A DNA stretch of 64,000 bases. Source: Anaeramoeba flamelloides. Lineage: Eukaryota; Metamonada; Anaeramoebidae. The notes under the pieces were generated by a model. It ran no database searches. It was given only the letters and a program-made list of their open reading frames with translations, and was not told the DNA's origin. Shown piece by piece: positions 11,001 to 21,816 of the stretch; the first letter of the stretch is position 1, and each line of letters begins with the position of its first letter. A program made the position numbers and the translations under genes. The DNA lies in the NCBI GenBank assembly GCA_027625915.1, contig JANTQA010000012.1:15958501-16022500 (forward strand), given 5' to 3'.

Positions 11001-14000
11001 ATCCAAGTTCTGAGAATATTTTGAAAAGGCTAATTAAAGGACTAAATGATAAAGACGTTTTGGTTCGAAAAGAAAACATTGAATCATTGGGAGGTTTGTT
11101 TGCGGCATGTTGGAAACAGTTACCATCATTTGAAGAAGAAAAAAAAAAGAAAGAAGAAAATGAAAATGAATCCGATGAACAATCCTTTGAAGAAAATCAA
11201 AAGAGTGGCAGTAAGAAAAGGGCTAAGAACAATAAAGATTTTAAGGCATATGATTTTGAAAAAGACAGTAAGAATAAAAAGAACAAGAACAAGAACAAGA
11301 AAAACAAAAAGAAAAAACATCAAGAAGTACTTGATGACAAGGAAGAATTATTAAAAGCAATTTCCTTTAAAAAGATACCAGAATTAAATAATGCAAGAAT
11401 AATTTTATTAAAATATTTGACAAAAATCTTTTTACAAAAGAATAACAATAGAACAAAATTAATTGGACTTTCGATAGTCTGGACAAGATTTTTAACAAAT
11501 CTTAATCAGCAGGACCTATCTAAAAATACAGAAATCTTTTTTAATGAATTTGAAATTATTGGGAAGCAAAGCAATTTTTTAAAGGGGACATTATTTATTT
11601 GTCTCAAATATATTATTTCAAATTTTGTTCGATGCTTAGACGAAGAAAATAAATTAAAATTTTTTGATTATTTATCAAAAAAATTGTTAAAAACGAATTT
11701 GACTGAGATTTATTTGGAAGAGCTGTTTGAATTGATTGGGATTTTAAAGGGATCAATTATTACTCAAATCCCAACATTAATTTATTCATTAACCAAATTA
11801 AACTTTTCGGCAAATTTTAAAATTCGTTTTAGCGTAGCGAACCTTTATGGTAAAATTGTTGAAGTCAACCCGTCATTATACTATGAATTAACTAAAAAAT
11901 TTTGTCAATTAATAGACGATTTATTGGTCAGCGGTTACAGCAATTTGAATCAATGCTACAAGCTTGATGGATTATCGTTGTCCTTGGGATACGTTACCAA
12001 GTCATTAGTCAAAATTGCACAATTCCAATTATCAAATTTCTTTGCCGAGAAGCTATTCAAAATAAGCTTTTCATTGTTGAAAGAGGATTTAACAAAGGAT
12101 AAAAAATTATCATTTACAGAGGCGCAGTATACGAATCAATCTGGGTGGACGATCTTAAATGCAATTATTCAAACATTCCCAGATCTGACATTAAGGAATT
12201 TTGGTTTTTTTTTCTATATCTGGGACGAAAAAATAAAATTTTTAAAAAAGTTTTTACGAAAGATTAGTAATAATAAAAAATATCAGTCGGTGTTTTTAAC
12301 AATAGTCCTGGGGATTTTAAGAACACTGTTAAGCTTTTTACAGTTTTTAAAAAGGCATGGCGGCAAATTTGAATCCACCTCTCATATGTTTAAGCAATGT
12401 GCCAAAATAATGGAAAGGGTCTATAAATATATCATATGCTTCCAAAAGGATGGGAATTCCAAGTCTAATCATAAAGATAAAAATAAAAATAAGGCAAAAA
12501 CAAAAAGCAGTAATTTACAAAAAAATCCAAATTTAAAATCAATATTTTATAATCATTTAGACGATTTATTTAAAATAGAAATGCTAATGTTTAAAATATA
12601 TTCCATCATCCCGTTTCATTTGTTTATACCGTTACAAAACAATTTATTAAAATTGACAACCTATTGGATATGCTCGCAGCAAAGGAAAACTCAGGGATGT
12701 AGCAAATTATTTTTAAAAGCAATTTTCAAAAATAAATATCCAAAATACAATTTCTCATTGTTCAATTTAAAATATTACAATATGACGAATAAGCTATTAA
12801 AGTCGACAGATTATTTTAACCATTTTGATGAAGAAAATCTTGAATTTGATGATGATCCTTTATTTTCTGAATTATCAATTCAATTGAATGAATATTTTAA
12901 TAGGGTTGAGATCCAAACAAATAGTTTGAAACAATTTGTTGTTGATTCTGCTATTAAATTATTTTGTAAACTATTTTTAATTCAGAATGATTGGGAAGTA
13001 CAACAATCCACGTTGAAAATTTTCCAAATCTATGTTAATAATTCAACGAAACAAAATAATTTTAATGAACAGAATTTTTATATCCAAAAAAATATATTTT
13101 GTGCGATATTATATTTAATAAATAAAATAATTAGAAAAAAGAATAAGCATAAGAAATTTTTTAATAATAAAAATAAAAGCAAAAATAAGAATAATAATAA
13201 AAAATTTTTGGGTAATGATCCAAAAGAGCAATTGGGGAAAGAAAAAATAATTATCGAAAAAAAAAAGGCAATTCTCAAACAAAAACAAGAAACATTATTA
13301 AATCAATTAATTACTAAAATTGAAAAGGAAATTCCATTATTTTTAAATAGTTTTATTGTCATAATCCAAAACAAATATAATTATAATTATAATAACAGTA
13401 ACAGTAACAGTAATAATATCAGCCGGGGTATCCACGATTTGCAATTTTTGTTTATTGAAATTTGTAGCAAATTTTGTTATTTAAGTCAAAACGAACAATT
13501 CTATTCAACCTTTTTAAATAATTACAAATCACAATATTTACAAAAAAAGATATTAAAAAATAATCAAAATAATATTCTGATTTCCACCCATTCATTATTG
13601 TTGGGAACAATTTGCAAATCGATGGGAATTTATCGGGCTAATTCCATTTTTGCAAGCTCCGTATTAAATTTGATTCAAAACTGCAAAAGCTCGTTTATTA
13701 ATGTTTCTTATTGGTCCTTATTCTCATTGAAATTGCTAATTGATAGTTTGGGTACGTCCTTTATTCAAATGAAATTCATAACCCCAGTTGTTGATGTGAT
13801 CAATTATTTGTTAATGAGTAATAATCACAATCACAATTTAAATATTTTAATCATTATTTCCCAGTTGATTATTTCCTTGGCTAATTTGTTTGGCCCAGAG
13901 CTTAAGTCCAAATCGACAAGAGTGAAATGGTTTATGATGATTTTTAAATATCTGTACTCTATAAAAAATGAAGCAATAAATTACCAATCATTATTGCTAT

Positions 14001-17000
14001 TGGATAAACTTTGCTTATATGATGCAATTAATAAAGAATTAAATTATAACGAAATTGTAAGCATAGTTAATACAAATTTAATTAAAAAAAAACGTGATTT
14101 TTTCTTTTTAAATAAATATACTTGCTTAACTATTTTATCAAAATTAATATTAAAATTCGAAGAAAAAAAAAACATTTCTAATCAAGAATTTTCAAAATTT
14201 TTTAATTTTAATTTTTTAAAATATAAATTATTTGAATTAATAGATTTTTTTTATATCGAAAATAAAAAAAGAAAAGAAACCAATATAATTAAAGAAATTA
14301 GATTATTATTAGAAAAAATAATAGAAAAATCAATTTTTATTAATTTGTTTGATTGGTTAAATATTTTTAAAAAAATTCTATTATATTCTTCCAAAGATAC
14401 CAAGAAATTATTTTCTATGAATAGCAAAAATGATAATAATAAAAATCGTAATGTCAATGAAAATTACGAAGATAATGAGGATGAGAATGGGGATGGGGAT
14501 CAGGATGAGGATGAAGTTGGTGGTGGTGATAAAAATGTTTACAATAAGAAAGAAAATGAAAAAAAAATGGGGAAAAATGAAGGACAAGATTTAGAAACTG
14601 TATCAATAGTTAGTGAAAAGGAAAACGAATTAATTAATACTATTGAACTATGTATAAATAGATCGCCCTGTTGGCAAACAAAAAAATTAGTAATGAAAAT
14701 TTTCCAAATATTCATTAAACAAATAATTGAAAAAAATAATGTAAACATTAAAAATAAATTAATAAAAAATTTACAAGATATGATCGAACTTTCCTTTAAA
14801 TGTTCAACCTCTGTAAATTATCCAGTAAGATTAGTTGGCTTAAAATCAATCCAATTATTAATCAAATGCTTTTTGAATATACCAGATCCAGAATATAATG
14901 AAAATTTAATATTGGAAGTATATGAAAATCAAATAACTACTTCATTGAAGCAATCCTTTTCTTTTGAAAATTTTATTCATGATTTAAATTTTGAAGAAAA
15001 TTTAAATAATAACGATAAAGGGAACAGTAAGGGTAACGGTAATGATGATATTATGATTGAAGACGATGATGACGGTGGTGGTGGTGATGATAATGATGAT
15101 GATGATGAAAGTAAAAAGAAAAATAATCAAGCAAATTGGAAACATCTGGTATTATTATTTCATCCAAAAATATTTGGTTCTGGAGCAAATTTATCTGTGG
15201 AAATATTTGAATTCTATAAAGAAATTCTAAATAAACATGAATTTAATTCAATAGAAACAGTTGAAAAAACGTTAAAATTATTAATAAACCTTTTTAAATC
15301 TTTAAATTTAGTGGAAAATACAATTAGTTTATCTAAAACGCAATTATTAATTTTAGTCTCCCTTTCGAAAAGTATCATTTTTTTACAAAATTCTAAATTT
15401 AATAACAATGATCTTAAATCAATATTAAATAACCATTTAATTACAATTTATCAGCAAATAATATCAGCAATTCGAAATTATACAAAGTTATTAACGTTAT
15501 CTAAAGATGAAAGAAATTTACAAAATGAACAATATTTTTCAAATTTAAGTTCAAAAGACGCACATAAAATCTTGAAAAATAATTGGAATACTTTATTTTT
15601 AGCAATGATATACATTAGTAAAGAGAAAGTTTTAATTGATTATTTTAATAATACTAATGATAACCTCATTGAAAGATCGAATTTCTTTTTATGCTTTGGT
15701 ATTTGTATTTATAAAATCAATAGCGCCCTCATTGATTTTAATAATTTACAAATGTATTTGGCTCATTTCAAAATTTTTTTAAATTTTTCGAAAAGTCAAT
15801 TAAAGAATTTAAACATTTTAAAACCAAATATTTTTTTTGAATTAATCAATTTAATTGCTAATATTATTCAAACCAAAAATATTACTGCTAAAAATCAATT
15901 TACTTCTTTACAAATTCTTGAATTGTTATCTCAAATAATTGATAATAATATTAATAATGATTATTTACACATTTTAACGAATTATTTTAATATTGGCAAT
16001 ATTCTATTAAATTTATTAAAAAAATCAAATTCTTCAAATGTTAATAATGATAATCATAATGAGGATAATACTAAATATAATTTAATAAATATTTTTAATT
16101 CTTCATTGGCTATTTTTTTTAAGAAATTTAATCTTGATCTTAAAATTAAATACTTGCCAAAAATTTTTCAATTATTTTTTTCGTTTTTAAAATTGAAGAA
16201 TATTGAAGATAAGAATGTTTTATTAGAATTACAAAATGTTTTACAATCAGAAGATTTAACAAATGAATCTTGGTCAAGTTTATTAATGAACGGATTATTT
16301 TATTTTTTAGATCAATTTAAAATTCAGAATGATGATGATGATGATGATGATGTTAATGTCAAGGGTGTTAATAAGGTTGAAGATGATTCCGATAATCTAA
16401 TATTAATAAAAATTCTACAGCCTTTTATTCTAGCTTTAAACTTTTCGCTTTTTCAAACCCAAATCTCAAAAAAAATTATGACAACTTTTGAAAAAATAAT
16501 CCAATTGAAAAACAAAAATTCCTATTTATTAATAAATTCATTTAATAATATTTTTCATTTAATTTCATCAAATCAAAATTTTAATTCGCAAAATACAATT
16601 ATTTATAATCTTTTAATTCAATTAGTTTCATCTTTTTCCAAAATTATTTTAAATAAGAACAATAATCTTGATGGTTTCCAAAGCAGTGAAGACATGCAAT
16701 TGTTTATCTTTGAATCAATTAATTTAATAGCAAATGGCTATAAACTATATTATCAAAATCTGAATGAAAAGCAAAATTCTAGTCTATTATTTATTTATTT
16801 ACAATTAATTTTAATATATGATTCATTTAATTTAAATCAAAAATTCTTTACAAATAAAGATTTTTTAATAGATAATTTATTAGATATTGTAAAATTAAAT
16901 GGACTGGTTTTTAAACAAACCTTGCAATTTTTTCCAAGAAACCAACAAAAAATTCTTGAAGAAACAATGAAAAACCATTTATTAAACCAAAATATTCAAA

Positions 17001-17104
17001 GGGGGGGGGACGAAATTAAAATAATCCCAATCCGTAAAAATCTAAATTCAAAGAAAAAAATTGAATTAAAAATGAGTTTTAAAGGCTTTTATAAAAAAAA
17101 ATAA
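4616..17104 (+). CDS. HEATR5: HEATR5/Laa1 homologue (AP-1 accessory HEAT-repeat protein), two exons
   Basis: Joining 4616-5032 to 10811-17104 gives a protein of about 2236 residues; animal HEATR5 is about 2050-2070. The family (yeast Laa1, human HEATR5A/B, plant SWEETIE) assists AP-1/clathrin traffic between trans-Golgi and endosomes. By memory comparison with human HEATR5B: SGPLSRKLLGNIII near residue 60 matches PGPPTRKLLAKNLAAL; QSGWTILNA near 590 matches QAGWLLLGA; HSLLLGTICKSMG near 1065 matches HSLALGCLHRYVG; CWQTKK near 1422 and IPDPEYNENLILEVYENQIT near 1497 match WQTRV and [20 protein letters not shown]; the tail IELKMSFKGF matches IKLKTSFF. Charged and Asn/Asp-rich inserts (about 247-313, 910-960, 1350-1400, 1530-1560) account for the extra length. 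HEAT repeats fill the rest. No membrane segments. Alternatives (GCN1, MMS19, ECM29) fit worse. Confidence 0.9.
5630..5828. mobile_element. CAGT palindromic element inside the HEATR5 intron
   Basis: The left arm begins CAGTAAGTTCCACTTTTAAG. The right arm ends GTAAAAGTGGAAATGACTG, followed by TA. The arms are about 90 bases each and inverted, separated by a T-rich centre. Same family as 1468-1662 and 1994-2190. Non-coding. Confidence 0.72.
6197..6271. repeat. Hairpin repeat (TAGCTTTTCC...GGAAAAGCTA), copy 1
   Basis: A 75-base imperfect palindrome whose ends TAGCTTTTCC and GGAAAAGCTA are perfectly inverted. It is followed by an AACGGCGG / AAATAAACCGAAAATTTC tract. The same hairpin and flank recur at 9301, 23617 and 35971, so this is a dispersed family of unknown mobility. 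Confidence 0.65.
9301..9420. repeat. Hairpin repeat copy 2 with ACTCTAC tandem motif
   Basis: GTTTTCCAGAATTTAAAAGG is mirrored by AATTCTGGAAAAGC about 40 bases later. The palindrome is followed by a degenerate tandem of about 12 bases per unit (CACTCTACGACA-like, four units, about 9386-9418). Related GTGTCGT/AGTGTAGTAGAGTG tracts sit beside copy 1. Confidence 0.6.
9943..10130. other. G+C-richer tract of unknown nature in the HEATR5 intron
   Basis: About 190 bases that stand out from the surrounding DNA in G+C. They contain degenerate repeats of TCAGTTCGG-, TCAGTTAAGTC- and CCAGTTCAATTTG-like units. No open frame of note and no tRNA promoter boxes were recognised. It may be a decayed tandem repeat or a fragment of an unrecognised element or non-coding RNA. 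Confidence 0.4.
10811..17104 (+). CDS. HEATR5: HEATR5 exon 2
   Basis: 2097 codons plus TAA, with no internal intron in 6.3 kb. The 23 codons upstream of the first ATG (10880), reading SHLRSTALIALTSCINGAGF..., align with the family (SEILMSLQKVLSG...), so the exon begins at 10811 and not at that ATG. Low-complexity insertions include a KNKNKNK tract, DDDDGGGGDDNDDDD and a run of eight Asp codons near 16330. AATAAA occurs just after the stop, near 17121. Confidence 0.9.
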   Translation, partial: SHLRSTALIALTSCINGAGFSGTMSHAEILKGISSCFNDKTPNVRIQIPKLLSSIINNNQTAFNPSSENILKRLIKGLNDKDVLVRKENIESLGGLFAACWKQLPSFEEEKKKKEENENESDEQSFEENQKSGSKKRAKNNKDFKAYDFEKDSKNKKNKNKNKKNKKKKHQEVLDDKEELLKAISFKKIPELNNARIILLKYLTKIFLQKNNNRTKLIGLSIVWTRFLTNLNQQDLSKNTEIFFNEFEIIGKQSNFLKGTLFICLKYIISNFVRCLDEENKLKFFDYLSKKLLKTNLTEIYLEELFELIGILKGSIITQIPTLIYSLTKLNFSANFKIRFSVANLYGKIVEVNPSLYYELTKKFCQLIDDLLVSGYSNLNQCYKLDGLSLSLGYVTKSLVKIAQFQLSNFFAEKLFKISFSLLKEDLTKDKKLSFTEAQYTNQSGWTILNAIIQTFPDLTLRNFGFFFYIWDEKIKFLKKFLRKISNNKKYQSVFLTIVLGILRTLLSFLQFLKRHGGKFESTSHMFKQCAKIMERVYKYIICFQKDGNSKSNHKDKNKNKAKTKSSNLQKNPNLKSIFYNHLDDLFKIEMLMFKIYSIIPFHLFIPLQNNLLKLTTYWICSQQRKTQGCSKLFLKAIFKNKYPKYNFSLFNLKYYNMTNKLLKSTDYFNHFDEENLEFDDDPLFSELSIQLNEYFNRVEIQTNSLKQFVVDSAIKLFCKLFLIQNDWEVQQSTLKIFQIYVNNSTKQNNFNEQNFYIQKNIFCAILYLINKIIRKKNKHKKFFNNKNKSKNKNNNKKFLGNDPKEQLGKEKIIIEKKKAILKQKQETLLNQLITKIEKEIPLFLNSFIVIIQNKYNYNYNNSNSNSNNISRGIHDLQFLFIEICSKFCYLSQNEQFYSTFLNNYKSQYLQKKILKNNQNNILISTHSLLLGTICKSMGIYRANSIFASSVLNLIQNCKSSFINVSYWSLFSLKLLIDSLGTSFIQMKFITPVVDVINYLLMSNNHNHNLNILIIISQLIISLANLFGPELKSKSTRVKWFMMIFKYLYSIKNEAINYQSLLLLDKLCLYDAINKELNYNEIVSIVNTNLIKKKRDFFFLNKYTCLTILSKLILKFEEKKNISNQEFSKFFNFNFLKYKLFELIDFFYIENKKRKETNIIKEIRLLLEKIIEKSIFINLFDWLNIFKKILLYSSKDTKKLFSMNSKNDNNKNRNVNENYEDNEDENGDGDQDEDEVGGGDKNVYNKKENEKKMGKNEGQDLETVSIVSEKENELINTIELCINRSPCWQTKKLVMKIFQIFIKQIIEKNNVNIKNKLIKNLQDMIELSFKCSTSVNYPVRLVGLKSIQLLIKCFLNIPDPEYNENLILEVYENQITTSLKQSFSFENFIHDLNFEENLNNNDKGNSKGNGNDDIMIEDDDDGGGGDDNDDDDESKKKNNQANWKHLVLLFHPKIFGSGANLSVEIFEFYKEILNKHEFNSIETVEKTLKLLINLFKSLNLVENTISLSKTQLLILVSLSKSIIFLQNSKFNNNDLKSILNNHLITIYQQIISAIRNYTKLLTLSKDERNLQNEQYFSNLSSKDAHKILKNNWNTLFLAMIYISKEKVLIDYFNNTNDNLIERSNFFLCFGICIYKINSALIDFNNLQMYLAHFKIFLNFSKSQLKNLNILKPNIFFELINLIANIIQTKNITAKNQFTSLQILELLSQIIDNNINNDYLHILTNYFNIGNILLNLLKKSNSSNVNNDNHNEDNTKYNLINIFNSSLAIFFKKFNLDLKIKYLPKIFQLFFSFLKLKNIEDKNVLLELQNVLQSEDLTNESWSSLLMNGLFYFLDQFKIQNDDDDDDDVNVKGVNKVEDDSDNLILIKILQPFILALNFSLFQTQISKKIMTTFEKIIQLKNKNSYLLINSFNNIFHLISSNQNFNSQNTIIYNLLIQLVSSFSKIILNKNNNLDGFQSSEDMQLFIFESINLIANGYKLYYQNLNEKQNSSLLFIYLQLILIYDSFNLNQKFFTNKDFLIDNLLDIVKLNGLVFKQTLQFFPRNQQKILEETMKNHLLNQNIQRGGDEIKIIPIRKNLNSKKKIELKMSFKGFYKKK

Positions 17105-17610
17105 TTATTTATTTTTAATAATAAATCTTTTCTAGTAAAATTTTTTATTTCTTATTTCTTATTTCTTGTTTCTTATTTCTTGTTTCTTATTTCTTGGTTA
17201 TTAATATTTTTTCCTAATTAATATATCAATTTCATTTATTATAATTATCGAATTTAAAAAAGTTATATTGCTTGTTTTTTTTTACTGTTTCATTTGTTGC
17301 CTTTCCAAGATCAAAAATTAACTTAAACAATGATTTAAAGATTGAATGTTTGAATGAATAATCTCCTTAATAAGACAAATTTTAAATAGGTATCTGTTAA
17401 ATTATTGAAAATAAAGGAAAATAACATTTAAAATTCAAAATTTTTCATTGTTTTGATGCTGTTATTCGTTTCTATGATTCTTGAATATTCCTACTAAAAG
17501 GGGGGTAAAAAAATGTTCCAAATATCAATTTTTTTTTATAATAGAACTTGTAATAATATAGAAGTCGAATAATAAAGATTAGTAGGGATTAGTCTGGAAT
17601 ATTCAATTAA

Positions 17611-18003
17611 TTAATATATTTTCTTAAAAATTGAAAAACGAAAATTCTTAGGTGACAAATTGAGAAAAACAATAAAGTTTACTGATCTTTAATTGAAGAT
17701 CAAAGTAAAATTCCAATAGAAATCAATATGATTTTTCTACAATCATTTCCACTGTTTCAATAACGTTATTAAAATTTTACCTTAAAACTATATATCATGC
17801 AATAAACAAAACAAATAGGAAACCAATTAGACCTCAAAAAAATGAAAAAAAAAATAAAAAAAAAAAAAGTAAAATGTACAAAAAGGTAAAAAAATGATTT
17901 CAATTTTGAAAAATTTTAAAATTATTTTATTTCTTCTAATAGCCATTCAATCATTTCAAACACGTATAATTAATTCATTACAGATGTTTTACTTTGAGTG
18001 AAA
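17611..18003. repeat. Dispersed repeat, copy 1 (partner 40371-40760)
   Basis: Both copies share TTTTCTTAAAAATTGAAAAA, GACAAATTGAGAAAAACAA, TTCCAATAGAAATCAA, CACTGTTTCAATAAC and ATGATTTCAATTTTGAAA in the same order and spacing over about 390 bases. Homopolymer lengths differ. No inverted ends or coding frame seen. Confidence 0.7.
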
Positions 18004-19441
18004 ACTGTTTATTGTAAATTATAAATATAATTATTTGATCAAAGTAAAGATCTTCAGAAAAAATAATCATTTTGAATAATGAAATCAGTTGAAAAAAATA
18101 TTAAATTAAGGAATATTCCATACTTTTATTTTCTTATATTGTGATTGGTTTGGTAAATTGGTTGGAAAATCACTCAATAATTATCTATTACTTGAAATAA
18201 GCTCTCAAAATTTAAGTTCTTGTGATTTTATTTGTTATTCTGAATATGAATGTTAGTCAATCAATATCTCTTCGTAGATTCCAGTAGTAATTGGGTTTAG
18301 TTGATATTTTATCTTATGTAAGTGTAATCGGTAAACTTCATCATATATTCTTATATAATTAAAGTTTGTTGTGATTTTAAATAAATCATGTTTGTCTTAA
18401 TTGTTTAAATGTCTAGAAAAAAAAACCAAATATCCATATTATTGAACAAGAAGGTTTTAATTATTTATCAATAATCACAACATAAATTGTTATTTTTGGG
18501 AAATTGGTTTTTTATTTCCTTTTACAAACCTGAAAATGCAAACCATTATAGTAGTATCCTTGTATTTATTTTAATTCATATTTCGAACCTTCCAAAAGAA
18601 AATATTTTTGTATTTTATTTTTTTTTTTTATTTCAAGTTTAGTCAATTAATTTATCAACGAAAAAACCTAAAGAATAATCAATTTTGTTTCCTTTTTAAA
18701 AACTTGTTGTATTATCAATATTTCTACATTATTAGCAGAACAATTTGTCAAAATGATCACTGGGTTAATTGTTTAATTTTTTTAAAAAAATTTAATATTC
18801 TATTAACTAAACCCCATTTCCAAAACTGTGACTAACCTGAAATAAAAAAAATATATCCTTTTATCTTGAAGAACAACAAATAATTAAATGTTGATTTGAA
18901 ATTCACTTTTAAATTATTCTAGATCTATAAAAATCCGATTTTTAAAAAATTAAGAAATAATAAAACCAAAAACTAAAAAAATTAAGTTACAATTTTTAAA
19001 ATGAGCATTAGGGTTGTGGAAAAAAAAGTTAAACACAATTTTTCATTGGGAACATTCGACTTAAAACAAAAAGTAAAATGAATTAAAAGGAAAAATAAAT
19101 TAACTTCAAATAATAATCCATTATAAACTGTATTACAAAATCATTTGTCCATTAAAAATCAAATTTTGAGCATTAATGTTTTTATAAATTGAAGTTATCT
19201 ATTTAAATAAAAAAATTACTATTTTAATATTCAGTTATACACAGTAGTAATATGTCTTTTTCATCTCATTATAAAATAAATAAAAATAAAAAAAAATTTG
19301 GTCATTTATAAGGAAATTTAGTTTATTATTTTCAATCAAATCAATAAACACAATTTAAATCTAAACTCACATATCGAAATTATGGATGTGGTTTTGGAGA
19401 TCTCAAAAATAGTCAATTTTTTGAAAAAATTTTTAATAATA

Positions 19442-19903
19442 GTTGAGAGAAAAATGTTTGACACAGAAAAATGGTTGGACACCATTTATAATTAGGAACA
19501 TTAGTAAAAATGAAAATCAAATCCTCTTGATAACTAGGTGAATTTTATATAAATCCAGGTTTAAATGTGTTAAAAGTTCATTAATCTGTGGTTTGTGTAG
19601 AATACTCATTTGAATGGTTGATAACTAAAGTAGATCTTGCTATTTTAACAAAAATCCAAGTTTTAGTAAAGTTTACTATTAATTCTAAAAATGGTAATGT
19701 TTATACTTGCTTCAGATTATAAGAGAGAAGGTTTTGGAAAAGTAGAATTACATTAATTGTTATTCTAATAAGTAGAATATTGTTATTTTCTTTAGTTATT
19801 TCACAAACGAAAGAAATTAAAAATCATTTTCAGGTTCTATTAATGTTCCCAATTAAAATTGCTGCTCAACTATTTTTCTCTTGACAACATTTTTCTCTCA
19901 ACA
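19442..19903. mobile_element. Non-autonomous TIR element
   Basis: The ends GTTGAGAGAAAAATGTTTGA and its inverted counterpart (TGACAACATTTTTCTCTCAAC at 19883-19903) flank about 460 non-coding bases. A subterminal inverted pair (AGGAACATTAGT and ATTAATGTTCCC) supports this. TA lies directly before the left end; the right TA is two bases out. Confidence 0.55.
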
Positions 19904-19904
19904 G

Positions 19905-20110
19905 TAATAGATCAATCAAAGAAAAACCATACCAAAAGATAGTATTAAAAAAAACTGTTATTGTGTTGTATACTTCATTTTATCATTATTTATTTATTTA
20001 TTCTTTTATGTAGTGATCTTACTTTTCTATTTTTCAGGTTCTATTAAAGTTCCAATTAAAAATTGTGTTGAACTCTTTTTCTAGTTTCACTTTTCTTTCA
20101 TAACAGTTAT
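19905..20110. repeat. Dispersed repeat, copy 1 (partner 39595-39800)
   Basis: Shared ordered landmarks are GATCAATCAAAGAAAAA, TAGTATT.AAAAAACTGTT, TTCAGGTTCTATTAAAGTT / TGATTCTATTAAGGTT, and a CTGAACTCTTTTTCT-like end. Divergence is higher than for the 20371 repeat. Unclassified. Confidence 0.5.
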
Positions 20111-20370
20111 GGATGTTTTATTACCCAACTTTCACTGAAAAAAAGTTTACAAAAAGATTTTGTACCAATAATTAAATTCATTTTCAAAGACTTTACATAG
20201 CTGAAATTTTTTTACTGATTATTGATCTTTTCGAAGATCTTTTTTTTTCCACATTGATTTTTTGCAAGAAAAAAAAGTAAAAGAAAAAGGAAAGGAAAAA
20301 GAAAAAGGCAATAAAAGTGAAAGTGAAAATGAAAAAGAAAAAGCAAGAAAAAAAAGAACAGAAAAAGAAA

Positions 20371-21816
20371 AAGAAAAAGTTAGGAATTGAAAAAAGAAAA
20401 AGAAGGAAAAAGAATTTTTCTGTGGAGAATATAGAAACACAAACAAAAACAAAAATCATTACGAACAAATTCCTAGACGTTGTTTTTAACAACTGACGTA
20501 CTTTTTTTTTATCAGTAAATTATTTTCCAGGATTTAGCTTCAAATTAAATATTAAATTAATTTGACAAGAGTTAGACTCTTTTCTGGGTATTGGTTTGAA
20601 AGTTTGAAATTTCTGATCATTGAAAAATTGGTTTCTGTGATTTTCTAAAGTTTAAAAAAAAAAAATCCTATTTTTTAATTTTTTAAGAAAAATGACAAAC
20701 TTAACAATATTTTTAGTTTCAGAAATAGGTGGAATAGTAATTTTTTTAAGTTGAATGTTAGTTTATTTTTTCTAAAAAAACTCCCAAATAAATTTGATTT
20801 TTAAAAGTTTACAATGATTTTTTATCATAAATTTTACATGAAGAACAATTGACGCAGCTTTTCAATATTTTCTCTATTTCGTGTTTTGAAAGAGAAATTT
20901 GAATGAAAACAAGACCTTTAACACTTTGTTTTTTATTTTCTCTGTTCTTTTGAATTCAAAGAAAAATACAATTTACTTTTTCAGAATTAACGTTTTTTTC
21001 GAAAACTTTAATAAAAGGTTTCTTTAGTGTTTGTAAAGTTAGACTCTTTGTTCAGAAATTCAAAGAGGTGTGTATCAATAATTGTAGAAAAACTTAACAA
21101 ATGATATTTAATCAACATTTTGACGAAATTATTTTTTTTTCAATTCAACCTTTTACCACTCAAACCCAAAAATCAAACAACTATTCCAAAAAAAAAAAAT
21201 ATACTTTAGGAACAAACTAAACGAAAAAGAGAAAGAAAGATTCAAAAATCTTTCAAAAAAAAATAAAAAATTTAAAACTGTTGATTCAACAACCACAAAC
21301 AATAGTATTTTTGTTGAAAGTAGAAATCAAGGTGTGAATTCTTTACCTTTTTGAACCTAAATATTTTTCTTGCAAGTCTTTGTGTGTTTTTTTTTTCTCT
21401 AAAAAGGTCAATTTTCTAACACCATGATGTTTATGATCCGTGGTTCAGAAAACAATTAATAGTAATGTCGATTTTTTTGTTTGAATTAGGGAAAGATTTA
21501 TGCTCTGTTCACTGAAATGATTTTAATGGAAGACAGATCTTAATTGGCAACAATTCAAAATAAGCCTTATTATTATTGCTGAAAATGTTTGATAAGAAAT
21601 TTTACACTTAATTTAATTATATGGTAATTATGACACCCATTTTCACAAACTCTTTTGTTCAGTTCATTTTGTTAAAACCCAATTTAAAAGAAAAAAAAAG
21701 AAACTTGGAATAAAAAATTTTTTTTTTCAAGTTTCTTTTTTTTTCTTTTAAATATTTATCATTGTTCTAATTTACCAACACATTAGTTTATCGGTGGTTA
21801 AATAATTGATAGATAG
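20371..21816. repeat. 1.45-kb duplicated block, copy 1 (partner 45749-47189)
   Basis: The block runs from AAAAAGTTAGGAATTGAAAA to TTTATCGGTGGTTAAATAAT in the same order as 45749-47189, with close similarity through the first several hundred bases and small indels elsewhere. No reading frame is conserved. The ends coincide with A-rich tracts and no inverted or direct terminal repeat was found, so the element class is unknown. Confidence 0.8.

Noticed and set aside
10735-11079. 114-residue minus-strand frame opposite HEATR5 exon 2
   Set aside because: Antisense shadow of coding sequence with clear family similarity on the plus strand.
10880-17104. GCN1, MMS19 or ECM29 as the identity of the large HEAT protein
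   Set aside because: None shows the specific motifs seen here (QSGW, HSLLLG, PDPEYNENLILEVYENQ, C-terminal IELKMSF), which fit HEATR5/Laa1.
20193-20492. Phenylalanine-rich minus-strand frames of 99 and 77 residues
   Set aside because: Translation of a GAAAAA-type purine tract; a similar frame recurs in the duplicated block only because the DNA is repeated.
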